A stretch of DNA of 64,000 nt from Archangium gephyra (GTDB taxonomy: Bacteria > Myxococcota > Myxococcia > Myxococcales > Myxococcaceae), in the NCBI GenBank assembly GCA_003243425.1, contig QFQP01000033.1, forward strand, positions 20,812 through 84,811. The letters are read 5' to 3'. Under the pieces are notes generated by a model, which made no database searches, was not told the DNA's origin, and saw only the letters and a list, made by a program, of their open reading frames with translations. A program made the position numbers and the translations under genes. Positions 7,354 to 16,065 of the stretch are shown in pieces (within the stretch, counting starts at the first letter, position 1; each line of letters starts with the position of its first letter).

Positions 7354-9504
7354 ATGTCAGACACGTCCGACGTTCCCAGCTTCGGGGACAAGGTCCGTTA
7401 TCAGGTCGACCGTTTTCTCTCGTGGAGCCCGATGGCCCGCTTCGTGGGCCTCTTCGCGCTCTCGCTCATCCTGGTGATGACCAACGCGTTCCTCGCGTTC
7501 CTGGTCATGCCGAAGCCGACGGAAGAGGGCGCTGAGCCCTTCGACTTCTTCGAGGCCATGTGGTGGGCGACGGGCCGCGTGGCCGACGCCGGCACCATGG
7601 GCGACGACTCGGGCACGCTGGTGCGCGCGGTCGCCATTCTCACCACGCTCTGTGGCGTCGGCGTGGTGGCGTTGCTCATCGGCCTCGTCAGCTCGACCAT
7701 CGGCGACAAGATCGAAGACCTCCGCAAGGGCAAGTCGCCGGTCATCGACGAAGACCACACGTTGATCCTCGGCTACGGCGAGAAGGTCTTCGCCATTCTG
7801 CGCGAGCTGCGCGAAGCGAACTCCAACCAGAAGTTCGCCAGCATCGTCATTCTCTCGCCGACTGAAAAAGAAGAGGTCGAGAACGCCGTGCGCGAGCGCA
7901 TGGGCGACCTGGGGCCCACGCGCGTGGTCGTGCGCCAGGGTTCGCCGTCGAGCGTGCACGACTTGAAGAAGGTCGGCGCCGGCCGCGCCAAGAGCATCAT
8001 CATCATCAACGAAGACAAGGCCGACGACGGTGACGAGGCCGCCTCAGACCTCGAGGCCATCAAGGCGCTGCTCGCGTTGCGCCGCGTGAATGGTGCGTTG
8101 TCGAAGAACCACGCGGTCGTCGAGATCGCCGACAGTGGCCGCCGCGCCGTCATCGAGCAGCTGGGCGCTGGTGGCGTCGAGGTCGTGGCCATGGCCGAGA
8201 CGCTCTCGCGCATGATGGTGCAGACCGCGCGGCAGAACGGGCTCGCGGCGGTGTACCGCGACCTGCTCACGTACGAAGGCAGCGAGTTCTATTTCAAGAA
8301 CTTCCCCGAGCTCGCGGGCACCTCGTTCGGCGACGCACAGTGGAAGATGAAGGATGCGGTGGTGTGCGGCGTGCGCACCGTCAGCGGCAAGGGCATCGCG
8401 TCGTGCATCATCAACCCCAGCGACGAGTACGTGCTGGGCGACCGCGACGAGCTGCTGGTCATCGCCGAAGACGACGACTCGTTCTCGCTCACGGCTGATC
8501 ACCAGCCGGTGGTGCCCGAAGCGTTCCGCGGCGCCGACCCCATTCAGCGCAAGCCCGAGCGGCTGCTGGTGTGCGGCACCAGCCCCAAGCTGGGCGACAT
8601 GTTGAAGGAGTTCGACAACTACGTGCTGCCGGGCTCGGAGGCGTGGCTGATGCCGGGCCAGGAGATGGAGGCCTTCAGCGAGTTCATCAAGGAGCAGGTG
8701 GGCAGCCTGAAGAACCTGCGCTTGAAACACGTCGAGGGCGACCCCACGTCGCCCGACGCGCTCCGGAAGGTCATCTCGCCGGACTTCGCGGTGGCGATGG
8801 TGGTGGCTGACACCGATTCCGACGCGGAAGAGGCCGACGCCAAGACGGTCATCACCGTGCTGTTGCTGCGCGACATGTTCCGCGCGCTGGGTGACCGCAA
8901 GCCGCGCATCATCAGCGAGATCCTCGACCTCAGAACCAAGGACCTGCTCGAGACCGACTACGGCGCCGACTTCGTGGTCAGCTCCGAGATGACGTCGATG
9001 CTGCTGGCGCAGGTCTCGGAGCGGCGCGAGTTGAACGCGGTGTTCGCCGACCTCTTCGACTCCGACGGCAACGAGGTCTATTTGAAGCGCGCGGCCTGCT
9101 ACACGGTGCTCGCGCACACCACCAACTGGCTCAGCGTGCAGAAGGTGGCCCGCGACCGGCGTGAAGTGGCGATCGGCTACCTGAAGTTCGGCAAGACGCC
9201 CATCATCAACCCCTCGCAGACCGAAGACCTGGTGTTCGCGGCCGAAGACCGCGTCATCGTGCTCGCCGAAGACGACAGCGAGGCCGCGGGAGATCAACGC
9301 GGCGGCGAACTGTCGCAGCCGCCGGTGGTGGTGAAGACCGAACAGCAGCCCGCGATTTCGGAGCGCACGCCGGCGGCGGGCCGGTCTGCGTTGCTGCCGC
9401 CCGAGCCGACGACGCCTGAAGCCAGGGCGATCTCCGCAGGGCCGCGCGTGGGCGGGCCGAGCACCATGCCGCGCCCACCGCTTCCGCCGGGCAACAAGAA
9501 GTGA
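7354..9504 (+). CDS. CASTOR/POLLUX-type ion channel with RCK-like domains
   Basis: 716 residues. Membrane helices lie near 26-50 and 90-115, flanking a pore loop with GRVADAGTMGDDSG. The DAG-containing filter resembles that of plant CASTOR and POLLUX and is unlike the potassium-channel GYG. The long cytoplasmic part begins DEDHTLILGYGEKVFAILRE, a Rossmann RCK_N nucleotide-binding motif, and further RCK-like units follow (LLVCGTSPKLGDMLKEF near 404, and a region near 510-650). A proline-rich tail (about 665-716) looks disordered. Family members conduct cations, but selectivity here is unknown. It follows the DUF2752 gene by 18 bp. Confidence 0.85.
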   Translation: MSDTSDVPSFGDKVRYQVDRFLSWSPMARFVGLFALSLILVMTNAFLAFLVMPKPTEEGAEPFDFFEAMWWATGRVADAGTMGDDSGTLVRAVAILTTLCGVGVVALLIGLVSSTIGDKIEDLRKGKSPVIDEDHTLILGYGEKVFAILRELREANSNQKFASIVILSPTEKEEVENAVRERMGDLGPTRVVVRQGSPSSVHDLKKVGAGRAKSIIIINEDKADDGDEAASDLEAIKALLALRRVNGALSKNHAVVEIADSGRRAVIEQLGAGGVEVVAMAETLSRMMVQTARQNGLAAVYRDLLTYEGSEFYFKNFPELAGTSFGDAQWKMKDAVVCGVRTVSGKGIASCIINPSDEYVLGDRDELLVIAEDDDSFSLTADHQPVVPEAFRGADPIQRKPERLLVCGTSPKLGDMLKEFDNYVLPGSEAWLMPGQEMEAFSEFIKEQVGSLKNLRLKHVEGDPTSPDALRKVISPDFAVAMVVADTDSDAEEADAKTVITVLLLRDMFRALGDRKPRIISEILDLRTKDLLETDYGADFVVSSEMTSMLLAQVSERRELNAVFADLFDSDGNEVYLKRAACYTVLAHTTNWLSVQKVARDRREVAIGYLKFGKTPIINPSQTEDLVFAAEDRVIVLAEDDSEAAGDQRGGELSQPPVVVKTEQQPAISERTPAAGRSALLPPEPTTPEARAISAGPRVGGPSTMPRPPLPPGNKK

Positions 9505-9510
9505 AGAACG

Positions 9511-9547
9511 CCCTCTCCAGGCGAAGCGGGGAGAGGGTCGGGGAGAG
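9511..9547. repeat. GGGGAGAG-type inverted repeat, possible terminator
   Basis: The 53-bp gap after the channel gene holds CCTCTCC and GGGGAGAGG facing each other across AGGCGAAGC, then a second GGGGAGAGG copy. The first pair can form a strong hairpin. There is no T tract, so it may be an interspersed REP-like element rather than a standard terminator. Confidence 0.5.
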
Positions 9548-9619
9548 GGGCCAGCAATGTTCAGCGAAATGAAGCCCCTTTTCCCAACGCTCTGGCCGCG
9601 TGCGGGCAGAGAGCGCTTC

Positions 9620-10771
9620 ATGCTGATTCTGCTGATCAGCTCGGTTGCGTTCGCGCAGGGCAAGGTCACCCGCGTGCCCCCGCTCAAAGACGCGCGGCAG
9701 CATCACACGGCGACGCTGCTGGCCGACGGCCGCGTGCTGGTCGTCGGAGGGCGCGGCACCGACGGCCTCTCGACGCTCGCGTCTTGTGAGCTGTACGCGC
9801 CGAAGAAGAACACCTGGTCGCCCTGCGCGCCGCTCACCGTGGCGCGCAGCCACCACGCGGCGACGCTGCTCCCCGACGGTCGGGTGCTCGTCACCGGCGG
9901 CACCACGCACGAGTCGGTGGGTGACCAGAACCGCTTCGTGGCGTTGGCGTCGGCCGAGGTCTACGAACCAGCCAAGAACCGATGGGTCGCGGTGACCCCG
10001 ATGTCGGACGCCCGCAACGGTCACACCGCGACGCTGCTCGGAGACGGCACCGTGCTCGTCGTCGGCGGCGCGCGCGAGCAGCGGCTGCACCTCGCGTCGA
10101 CCGAGCGGTTCGACCCCGCGAAGAACGCGTGGACCACCGAACAACCGCTCGATGTCGCGCGCTGGCTCCACACCGCGGTGCGCACCAGCGAAGGCGACGT
10201 GGTCATCGCCGGCGGTCGCAGCAACGCGGCGCAGGAGAAGAAGGGACCGGGCGTGTCCATCGCCGACGTCGAGCGCTTCGACGTGAAGGCGCGCACGTGG
10301 ACCACGCTGCCGCCGATGTCGGAGCCGCGTCAGCGCACCTCGTTCATCGCCGCCGCTGATGGTGCGCTCATCGTCATCGGTGGTCAGACCACGACGTCGT
10401 CGACGAACTACGCCGAGACGTGGCGCCCGGGGCTCACGCAGTGGGTTCCCTTCGAGAACCACCTGTCGATGTCTCTGAGCGCGCACACCGGCACGCGGCT
10501 GCCCGACGGCGACCTGGTGGTCATCGGCGGTGAGCCTCCGAACGCGGTCGACACGTCACGCGTGCAACGGTGGCGGCTCGCCACGAAGGAATGGTGTCTG
10601 GCCGGCGAGCTTTCGGTCAGCCGCAAGACGCACTCGGCGACGTTGCTCAACGATGGTCGCGTGCTGGTGGTCGGCGGTACGTCGGGTGGGTTGCCCGAGA
10701 AGACCGCCGAGTTGTGGGCGCCGATGAACGGTAAGTGCGAAGACCCGCCGGGCATCTCGCTGGGTTGGTAG
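9620..10771 (+). CDS. secreted Kelch-repeat beta-propeller protein
   Basis: 383 residues from the ATG at 9620, which begins a compact signal peptide (MLILLISSVAFAQG). An ATG at 9557 would prepend a charged stretch and is less likely. At least seven repeats carry the Kelch core of hydrophobics, Gly-Gly and a Trp about 20 residues later: VLVVGGRG, VLVTGGTT, VLVVGGAR, VVIAGGRS, LIVIGGQT, LVVIGGEP, VLVVGGTS. Each is preceded by a HxxTLLxDG-type strand. That fits a closed seven-blade propeller. No enzyme domain is attached, so a binding or surface role is likely. The next gene starts 3 bp after its stop. Confidence 0.85.
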   Translation: MLILLISSVAFAQGKVTRVPPLKDARQHHTATLLADGRVLVVGGRGTDGLSTLASCELYAPKKNTWSPCAPLTVARSHHAATLLPDGRVLVTGGTTHESVGDQNRFVALASAEVYEPAKNRWVAVTPMSDARNGHTATLLGDGTVLVVGGAREQRLHLASTERFDPAKNAWTTEQPLDVARWLHTAVRTSEGDVVIAGGRSNAAQEKKGPGVSIADVERFDVKARTWTTLPPMSEPRQRTSFIAAADGALIVIGGQTTTSSTNYAETWRPGLTQWVPFENHLSMSLSAHTGTRLPDGDLVVIGGEPPNAVDTSRVQRWRLATKEWCLAGELSVSRKTHSATLLNDGRVLVVGGTSGGLPEKTAELWAPMNGKCEDPPGISLGW

Positions 10772-10774
10772 CGC

Positions 10775-11170
10775 GTGCTGCTCGAGTACCGCCACACGCT
10801 GACCGGGTGTTTCGTCGTCATCAACGACGATGGCCGCGTGGCCTACGCGTACCTGCACGAGCCGGAGGGCGAGATCATCGGCGACGTGTGGCTCTACAAC
10901 CGGGTGCCGACGCCCGACGTCGCCGACTGGAGCAACCCGCTCGACGCGCCGTTTCCCAACCCCGCTTCACACGCGCGCGCGTTGGACCAGGCGTTGCCCG
11001 AACGTGAAGACGACCTCTCGGTGGAATGGACCGTCGACGGCGAGCTGCTGATGGCCGACGTGCACCTGCGCGGTGTGTTTCTCGCGCGGCTCACGCCGGG
11101 CTCAGCGCCGGGTTGGAACGTGTTCGCGACGCGGCGCGGGCCGTGCGCGTTGCCCTACGACGAAGACTGA
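10775..11170 (+). CDS. conserved-looking protein of unknown function
   Basis: 131 residues from a GTG three bases after the Kelch stop, so probably translated from the same message. The sequence is acidic with alternating strands (CFVVINDDGRVAYAYL, GDVWLYNRV, GELLMADVHLRGVFLARL) and suggests a small mostly-beta cytoplasmic protein. No signal peptide, membrane segment or known motif. Convergent with the lipoprotein gene at 11174. Confidence 0.55.
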   Translation: MLLEYRHTLTGCFVVINDDGRVAYAYLHEPEGEIIGDVWLYNRVPTPDVADWSNPLDAPFPNPASHARALDQALPEREDDLSVEWTVDGELLMADVHLRGVFLARLTPGSAPGWNVFATRRGPCALPYDED

Positions 11171-11173
11171 ACG

Positions 11174-11476
11174 TCACATGCCTGAATCAGGCGGCAGACA
11201 GAAGAACGCGCACTCCAGGTTGGTCTCGAACACGCCGGGTTCACCGGGCTGACGGTTCGAGCATGCGGGGCGGCAGGCCGCGCCGTCGTACACGTACGCG
11301 GTCACGGCCTGACAGGTTCCCAGACCACCGCCGTCCCAATCACACCGGCCGGGCGTCGGCTCCACGCGCGAAGGCGTCGAGCCGTCGAGCGCAGAAGTTC
11401 CAGCGTCGAATTCTTCCGGCACGGGCTGCAGACACGAACTGAAGAACAGCACGCTCAGCGTCGCCCAGGTGCGCAT
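11174..11476 (-). CDS. small Cys-rich lipoprotein
   Basis: 100 residues. Signal MRTWATLSVLFFSSC ends in a lipobox-like FSSC, so the Cys at 15 should be lipidated. The mature part has six more Cys (CDWDGG, CQAV, CRPACSNR, ECAFFC), spaced like a small disulfide-stabilised domain. It ends 3 bp from the convergent stop at 11170. A 28-codon reading frame lies just upstream. Function unknown. Confidence 0.65.
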   Translation of the reverse strand: MRTWATLSVLFFSSCLQPVPEEFDAGTSALDGSTPSRVEPTPGRCDWDGGGLGTCQAVTAYVYDGAACRPACSNRQPGEPGVFETNLECAFFCLPPDSGM

Positions 11477-11488
11477 GACGCGCGCACC

Positions 11489-11575
11489 TTACTCCTCGCC
11501 TTCGCAGCGCACCTTCAACACGTTGGGCGCGCGGCCGATTCGACACATCTCCGTCGGCGACGTGATGCCGCTCAT
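11489..11575 (-). CDS. very small reading frame, 28 codons, doubtful
   Basis: An ATG at 11573-11575 opens a frame ending in TAA at 11489-11491, just upstream of the Cys-rich lipoprotein. The product begins MSGITSPTEMCRIGRAPN and ends VRCEGEE. It may be a leader peptide, a small protein, or the 3' relic of a lost gene. No recognisable family and no strong ribosome-binding site. Confidence 0.2.
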   Translation of the reverse strand: MSGITSPTEMCRIGRAPNVLKVRCEGEE

Positions 11576-11649
11576 GTGAGCGCGCAGCTCACCCGCTATG
11601 TCGCCGGGTTTAGTGGACAGCGGTGTCCGGTTCGTTAAAGGTTGTCATC

Positions 11650-12318
11650 ATGGTCGAGACGATGACGTTGCCGTCGCCGCTGAAGAGGAACGACGGGTCG
11701 CTCAAGCGGCTCATCACCGCGCTCCAGTGCCTCTCGGTGTTGAAGGACGAAGCCGCGAACCCGGAGCTCGCGTGGAAGCTGCACGTGGCGATGGACGACC
11801 GCCGCTACGAAGAACTCGGCCGCGAGCTGCAGTCGTCGAACCCGGAGTTGTTCGAAGCGCGGCGAACGGTGCCCGCGCCGGAGCTGACGCTCGAGAAGCT
11901 GGCCGAGTACCCCGAAGGCACGCTGGCGAAGGTGTTCTCGGGCTACTTCCAGAAGAACGGCATCTTCCCGTTCACCTACGAGTACCCGGTGCAGAGCAAC
12001 GCCGACGTTCTCTACAAGCGGTACCGCGAGACGCACGACATCCACCACATGATGACGGGCTACGGCATCGACGACTTCGGGGAGATCGAGATCCAGGCGT
12101 TCTACATCTCGAACCTCGGCCTGCGGCATGCGCGGCTCATCGTGTTCTTCGGCGTGCCGTACCTCATCTGGCAGCAGCGCTCGTTCAGCAAGGTCATCAG
12201 CCGGCTCGTCGCTGCGTACAAGCGCGGCAAGAAGGCGAAGAACATGCTCACGCTGCCCTACGAAGCGCTGTGGGGCGTGCCGTTGTCAGAGCTGACGGCG
12301 AAGTACTGCCCGGGCTGA
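11650..12318 (+). CDS. Coq4-family protein
   Basis: 222 residues from the ATG at 11650 (MVETMTLPSP); an upstream GTG at 11623 is less likely. The zinc signature HDxxH-x11-E is complete in HDIHHMMTGYGIDDFGEIE. The surrounding helices (ELGLRHARLI-like, PYLIWQQRSF, LPYEALWGVPLSEL) match the Coq4 fold. In ubiquinone makers Coq4 acts at the C1 position of the ring. Myxobacteria are mostly regarded as menaquinone users, so the substrate here is open. The stop codon abuts the stop of the convergent dehydrogenase within TGATCA. Confidence 0.8.
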   Translation: MVETMTLPSPLKRNDGSLKRLITALQCLSVLKDEAANPELAWKLHVAMDDRRYEELGRELQSSNPELFEARRTVPAPELTLEKLAEYPEGTLAKVFSGYFQKNGIFPFTYEYPVQSNADVLYKRYRETHDIHHMMTGYGIDDFGEIEIQAFYISNLGLRHARLIVFFGVPYLIWQQRSFSKVISRLVAAYKRGKKAKNMLTLPYEALWGVPLSELTAKYCPG

Positions 12319-13317
12319 TCAGAGCAACGCCACCAGGCGACCTGCGAAGCCGAGGTCGCGCAGCTCCCACAGGCGCGCGGGCACGTCGTCGAGCGCGAGC
12401 GTCTCGACCTTCGGCGTGACCTTGCCGGTGAGCACCAACGCGAGCCCTTCTTCGAGATCTTCTCGCGTGCCGAGCAGCCCGCAGGTCAGCGTGATGCCGC
12501 GCCACACGAGGTCAGCGACCGCGAGATCGATTCGCCCCGTGGGGCTCGAACCGGACAGCGCGAGCCGGCCACCACCACGCAGCACGCGCACCGCCTGCTG
12601 AAGGGCCTGCGTCGAGGGCGTGCACACCACCGCGGCGTCGACGGCGCCACCCGAGGGCAGCGCGCCGAGTGATTTTGCGAGCTCGAGGCGCTGCGGGTCG
12701 ACGTCGTAGGCGAGCACCGTGTGCCCGAGCGCGCGCGCGACCTGAATCACGAGGTGGCCCACACCGCCCACGCCGAACACCGCGACGCGTGAAGGTTGGA
12801 GGAGTCGAAGGCTGCGGACGGCGCCCACCGCGGTCCACAACGAGCCGCCGCACACCGCGAGCGCCGCCGCGAGGTCGGGCGTCAGCACCTCGGGCAGCGG
12901 CGGCAGCCCCATCGGCACCTCGAGTGGAATCAGCGAGCTGGCGTGCGCGAGCACCTGCGTGCCGAGCGCTCCGTCGACGTGCATGCCGCGCCATTGCACG
13001 TGCGGGCAGTGGCGCACGTCGCGGCTGCGGCAGGCAGCGCACTCGGTGCAACTCGAAGCCAGCGGGGTGACGAGTACGCGCTCACCGACGGTGAACGACG
13101 TGTTGGCGCCGACGGCATCGACGACGCCGACCGCTTCGTGACCGGGCACCAACGGAAGTCGCGGCGGTGCGTCGAGCGTCAGCAGGTTCCAGTCGAGCTG
13201 GCCGATGGCGCACGCCTCGACGCGCACGCGAACTTCGCCGACGCGCGGAAGTGGGAGCGGCACGTCGACGACTTCCACCGGCTCTCTGGGCTTCTCGAGC
13301 TGCACGACGCGGGGCAT
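12319..13317 (-). CDS. medium-chain alcohol-dehydrogenase-like protein lacking a zinc ligand
   Basis: 332 residues of the zinc-type medium-chain dehydrogenase fold. The structural zinc lobe is intact (CTECAACRSRDVRHC, four Cys), as are PGHEAVGVV and the Rossmann motif VAVFGVGGVGHLVIQVA. The N-terminal catalytic motif, usually ACGVCHTD, reads ACAIGQLD, so the first catalytic zinc ligand Cys is Gly. A classical zinc-dependent oxidation is therefore doubtful, and the enzyme may act as a reductase or be inactive. It faces the Coq4 gene, sharing TGATCA as adjoining stops. Confidence 0.8.
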   Translation of the reverse strand: MPRVVQLEKPREPVEVVDVPLPLPRVGEVRVRVEACAIGQLDWNLLTLDAPPRLPLVPGHEAVGVVDAVGANTSFTVGERVLVTPLASSCTECAACRSRDVRHCPHVQWRGMHVDGALGTQVLAHASSLIPLEVPMGLPPLPEVLTPDLAAALAVCGGSLWTAVGAVRSLRLLQPSRVAVFGVGGVGHLVIQVARALGHTVLAYDVDPQRLELAKSLGALPSGGAVDAAVVCTPSTQALQQAVRVLRGGGRLALSGSSPTGRIDLAVADLVWRGITLTCGLLGTREDLEEGLALVLTGKVTPKVETLALDDVPARLWELRDLGFAGRLVALL

Positions 13318-13406
13318 GCGGGTCGATGTGTCACACCGGCGGGCCCGGAAGGAAGCGCTCGCGATGGGTTGCGGCGCTGAACGTCGGGGGCTCCGCGGCC
13401 GGCACG

Positions 13407-14018
13407 TCAGGCGCGGGACCGGGCGCGCAGCTGCTTCGCCTGGTCGATCAGCTCCTGATACGCCTCGTCACCCGACCGCTCGGGCCAACGCTCGCTCAGC
13501 AACGATTCACGCAGCTTCTCGGCGCTGTGCTTCGCCCACCGCAGCTGGCCGAACCAGTACGCGCGGCTCACGTTCCACACGGCGATCTGCTTCTGCTCGG
13601 GCAGGTCGGCGAAGAGCGCTTCGAGCTCCGGCACCACCTGCTTCAAGAGCGCGTCGACGTCTTCGCGCGCGTTGGTGCGCACCAGCGCCTCGGCCTGCTT
13701 GAGCGCTTCGAGCTGTTCGCCGTTGGGGTCCGCCTCCCACGCGTCGAGCCAGAACCTGTCGAGCGCCACGCCGACGTGACTGCCGGTCAACTCGCGCACC
13801 ACCGCGAAGATGACGTCGTCGAGAAAGCGCCGTCGCTCCGAGCCCACGAGGTACGCCGTCTGCGACGAGACCTGGAGCTCTCCGTCTTCTTCCCCGGTGT
13901 CCACGGTGAGCCAGCTCAACGCCTCGGAACCGGTCAGGCCCATCACGCGGCCGCGGCGGAGCTCTCCACCCCACGGGCTGAAGACCACGCTGTCGCCAAG
14001 CTCGAAACGCTGCGTCAT
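13407..14018 (-). CDS. uncharacterised protein with SH3-like N-terminus
   Basis: 203 residues. The first 60 form short strands (ELGDSVVFSPWGGELRRGRV, then VSSQTAYLVG) like an SH3/KOW-type barrel. The rest is helical and rich in Leu, Glu and Ala (QLEALKQAEALV, DVDALLKQVVPELEALF). No signal, membrane helix or catalytic motif. The gene lies between the dehydrogenase and the collagen-like lipoprotein, 13 bp downstream of the latter's stop. Function unknown. Confidence 0.6.
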   Translation of the reverse strand: MTQRFELGDSVVFSPWGGELRRGRVMGLTGSEALSWLTVDTGEEDGELQVSSQTAYLVGSERRRFLDDVIFAVVRELTGSHVGVALDRFWLDAWEADPNGEQLEALKQAEALVRTNAREDVDALLKQVVPELEALFADLPEQKQIAVWNVSRAYWFGQLRWAKHSAEKLRESLLSERWPERSGDEAYQELIDQAKQLRARSRA

Positions 14019-14031
14019 GGCCGCGCCTCTA

Positions 14032-15861
14032 TCAATTGCCTGCGAGCTTCACGACCACGGTTCCATCTTTGCCGGGCTCGCCGTCTTTCCCCGGCTTGCC
14101 CGGGACGCCGTCGGCCCCGCGCGCGCCGTTGAAGCCGTTCTCGAGCGACAACATCGCGCCATTCACCATGCACGACGCGCCGGCCCCGCCCGCGCCACCA
14201 TTGCCGCCGAACCCTCCGGGCCCTGCAGCGCCACCTTCACCCGCCGCACCGCCGTGGCTGCGCACCAGCACGCGAATGAGCTCGAGCCCCGCTGCACAGT
14301 CGACGCCATCGGCGCAGCGCACCAGCGCCGTCACCGGGCCACCGTCACCACCGTCGCCGCCGTCGGTGCCGTCGCCACCCGGCCCGCCGCGGTCACCCGG
14401 CGACCCGGAGCGCCCGGCCATGCTGGGGCACGTCGCAGCGCCACCGGCCACGCCCGGAGCGCCCTTCGCACCGCGCGCGCCGTCGGTCCCATTCACGCCG
14501 TCGCCACCGGCGCTCGACACCTCGAAGTCGTTGCGCGCGGTGCGCGGCCACACCACCTGCTTGCGCAGCCCATTGGCTGTCGTGGCCAGAAAGATGACCG
14601 CGTTGGCCAGCACGTCGGCCTTCACGGTCAGCGCGGGGCCGGGCTCTCCGGGCGGGCCGGTGAAGCGCAACGACGGCGGGTCTTCGAACTCGAGCGGCAG
14701 CTTCAAGATGGTCACCGGCTGACCGGCGAGCCGCACCGACATCGCCAGCCCCTCGTTGGCGCGCGCGAGGTCGACCACGCGGCTCATCGGCAGGGCCGTC
14801 GCCATCCACACCGCGCCGTCTTCGTCGAGCGACACCTCGAGCAGGTTCAACTCGAGGTCACGCGCTTCGATGCAGGGGTCCACCTCCAGCTCCTCGGGCG
14901 GCGCGCAGATGTTGAGCGGCCGGCTCCAGCCGACGTCGAAGGTGAGCACGCCGCGCAGCTTCAACCCCGGGTGCGTGCGCGCGTTGTTGCTGCCCTTCAC
15001 CACGATTTTTCCGTACTGCGCGTCGGGGTTCTGTTTGAGCACCATCTCCACCGGCAGCTCGAGCGGCGGCTGCGGGTTGAGCAACGTGAGCCCCGAGGTG
15101 GCCTGCGCCCACCGCCCGGTGGTCAGCACCGCGCGCTCGACCTCGGCGGCGTGATTCCGCACCTCGTCCCACGGTGAACGGGCGATGCGCAGACGCACCA
15201 GCCGCACGCGCGCGGCCTCACGCAGCTCGAGCGACGGCAGCCGCTTGCTCATGCGGAAGATGAGGCGCTCGTCCTGCGTCTCGTCGATGACCTCGGTGGT
15301 GACCGGCTTGCCGTTGAGCTGCCCGCGGCCCAGCTCCAGCGTCGTCACCATCGACTCGAAGGTGCGGCCCATGTCGACGTCGAACTCCTTCTTGCGTCGC
15401 GTGAGCATGCGCTCGAGCAGCGCCGCCAGCGCCGGGGAGTCTTCGCGGGGCCGCTTGATGAGCACGTCTTGAATGGTCTGCAGGCGGCCTGCGCCGTCCT
15501 CTTCACCGAGCAGCCACCACACCGCGCGCGCCAGCCGGGCGAGCAGCAGCTCCCGCGGCTCGACGTCCATCGACTTCACCATGCGGCTCGCACAGTCCTT
15601 CCAGGTGGTCAGCTCGAGCTCGTTGTCTTCGAGCGAGGCCACGAAGGGGTCGACCAGGGTCTCGTCGAGCCGGGTCAACATCTCGCTGCGTACGTCGCAC
15701 ACCGCGGGGTCTGCATTGTCCTGCCCGAGGTAGTGCACGAGCGCCTGACCGCTCCATTCTTCTGCGCTGTCTGCACGGAGCTGACTGGCGGAGTACGGGA
15801 GCGGGAAGGCGTGTCGGCACCCGCTCGCGGCCAGAGCCAGGAGGATGACGGCGTAACGCAT
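14032..15861 (-). CDS. large lipoprotein with C-terminal collagen-like Gly repeats
   Basis: 609 residues from the ATG at 15859-15861; the frame stays open far upstream, but MRYAVILLALAASGC is an ideal lipoprotein signal with lipobox AASGC. Residues to about 390 form a mixed helical/strand region with no known domain. The C-terminal third is Gly-rich: GPPGEPGPA, then GVNGTDGARGAKGAPGVAG, GDRGGPGGDGTDGGDGGDGG and a final GKPGKDGEPGKDG. The Gly-X-Y stretches, interrupted by Cys-containing segments, suggest a triple-helical or flexible surface stalk. Divergent from the MFS gene across 204 bp with no clear operator. Confidence 0.75.
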   Translation of the reverse strand: MRYAVILLALAASGCRHAFPLPYSASQLRADSAEEWSGQALVHYLGQDNADPAVCDVRSEMLTRLDETLVDPFVASLEDNELELTTWKDCASRMVKSMDVEPRELLLARLARAVWWLLGEEDGAGRLQTIQDVLIKRPREDSPALAALLERMLTRRKKEFDVDMGRTFESMVTTLELGRGQLNGKPVTTEVIDETQDERLIFRMSKRLPSLELREAARVRLVRLRIARSPWDEVRNHAAEVERAVLTTGRWAQATSGLTLLNPQPPLELPVEMVLKQNPDAQYGKIVVKGSNNARTHPGLKLRGVLTFDVGWSRPLNICAPPEELEVDPCIEARDLELNLLEVSLDEDGAVWMATALPMSRVVDLARANEGLAMSVRLAGQPVTILKLPLEFEDPPSLRFTGPPGEPGPALTVKADVLANAVIFLATTANGLRKQVVWPRTARNDFEVSSAGGDGVNGTDGARGAKGAPGVAGGAATCPSMAGRSGSPGDRGGPGGDGTDGGDGGDGGPVTALVRCADGVDCAAGLELIRVLVRSHGGAAGEGGAAGPGGFGGNGGAGGAGASCMVNGAMLSLENGFNGARGADGVPGKPGKDGEPGKDGTVVVKLAGN

Positions 15862-16065
15862 GACGTTGGTTTGAGTAACACGCACCGGTGAACAAGGAAC
15901 CAACGAGATGTGGCGGTGTTCCACGGCGGTAGCGTTCACTTCGCCCTGTTCCGCCCGTCGGCGAAGCCGCCGCTGATCGTCCACCGTGCCTCCGGGGCAG
16001 TCGGTGCGCATGGCCGAATGCTTATGGCGGGTCGTGGCGCTCCGCATTAAGCGCCGCGCGCCGTC

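Noticed and set aside
8044..9687. 547-codon minus-strand frame opposite the channel gene
   Set aside because: Composition is dominated by His, Arg and Ala with no motif, and it is antisense to a clear ion channel.
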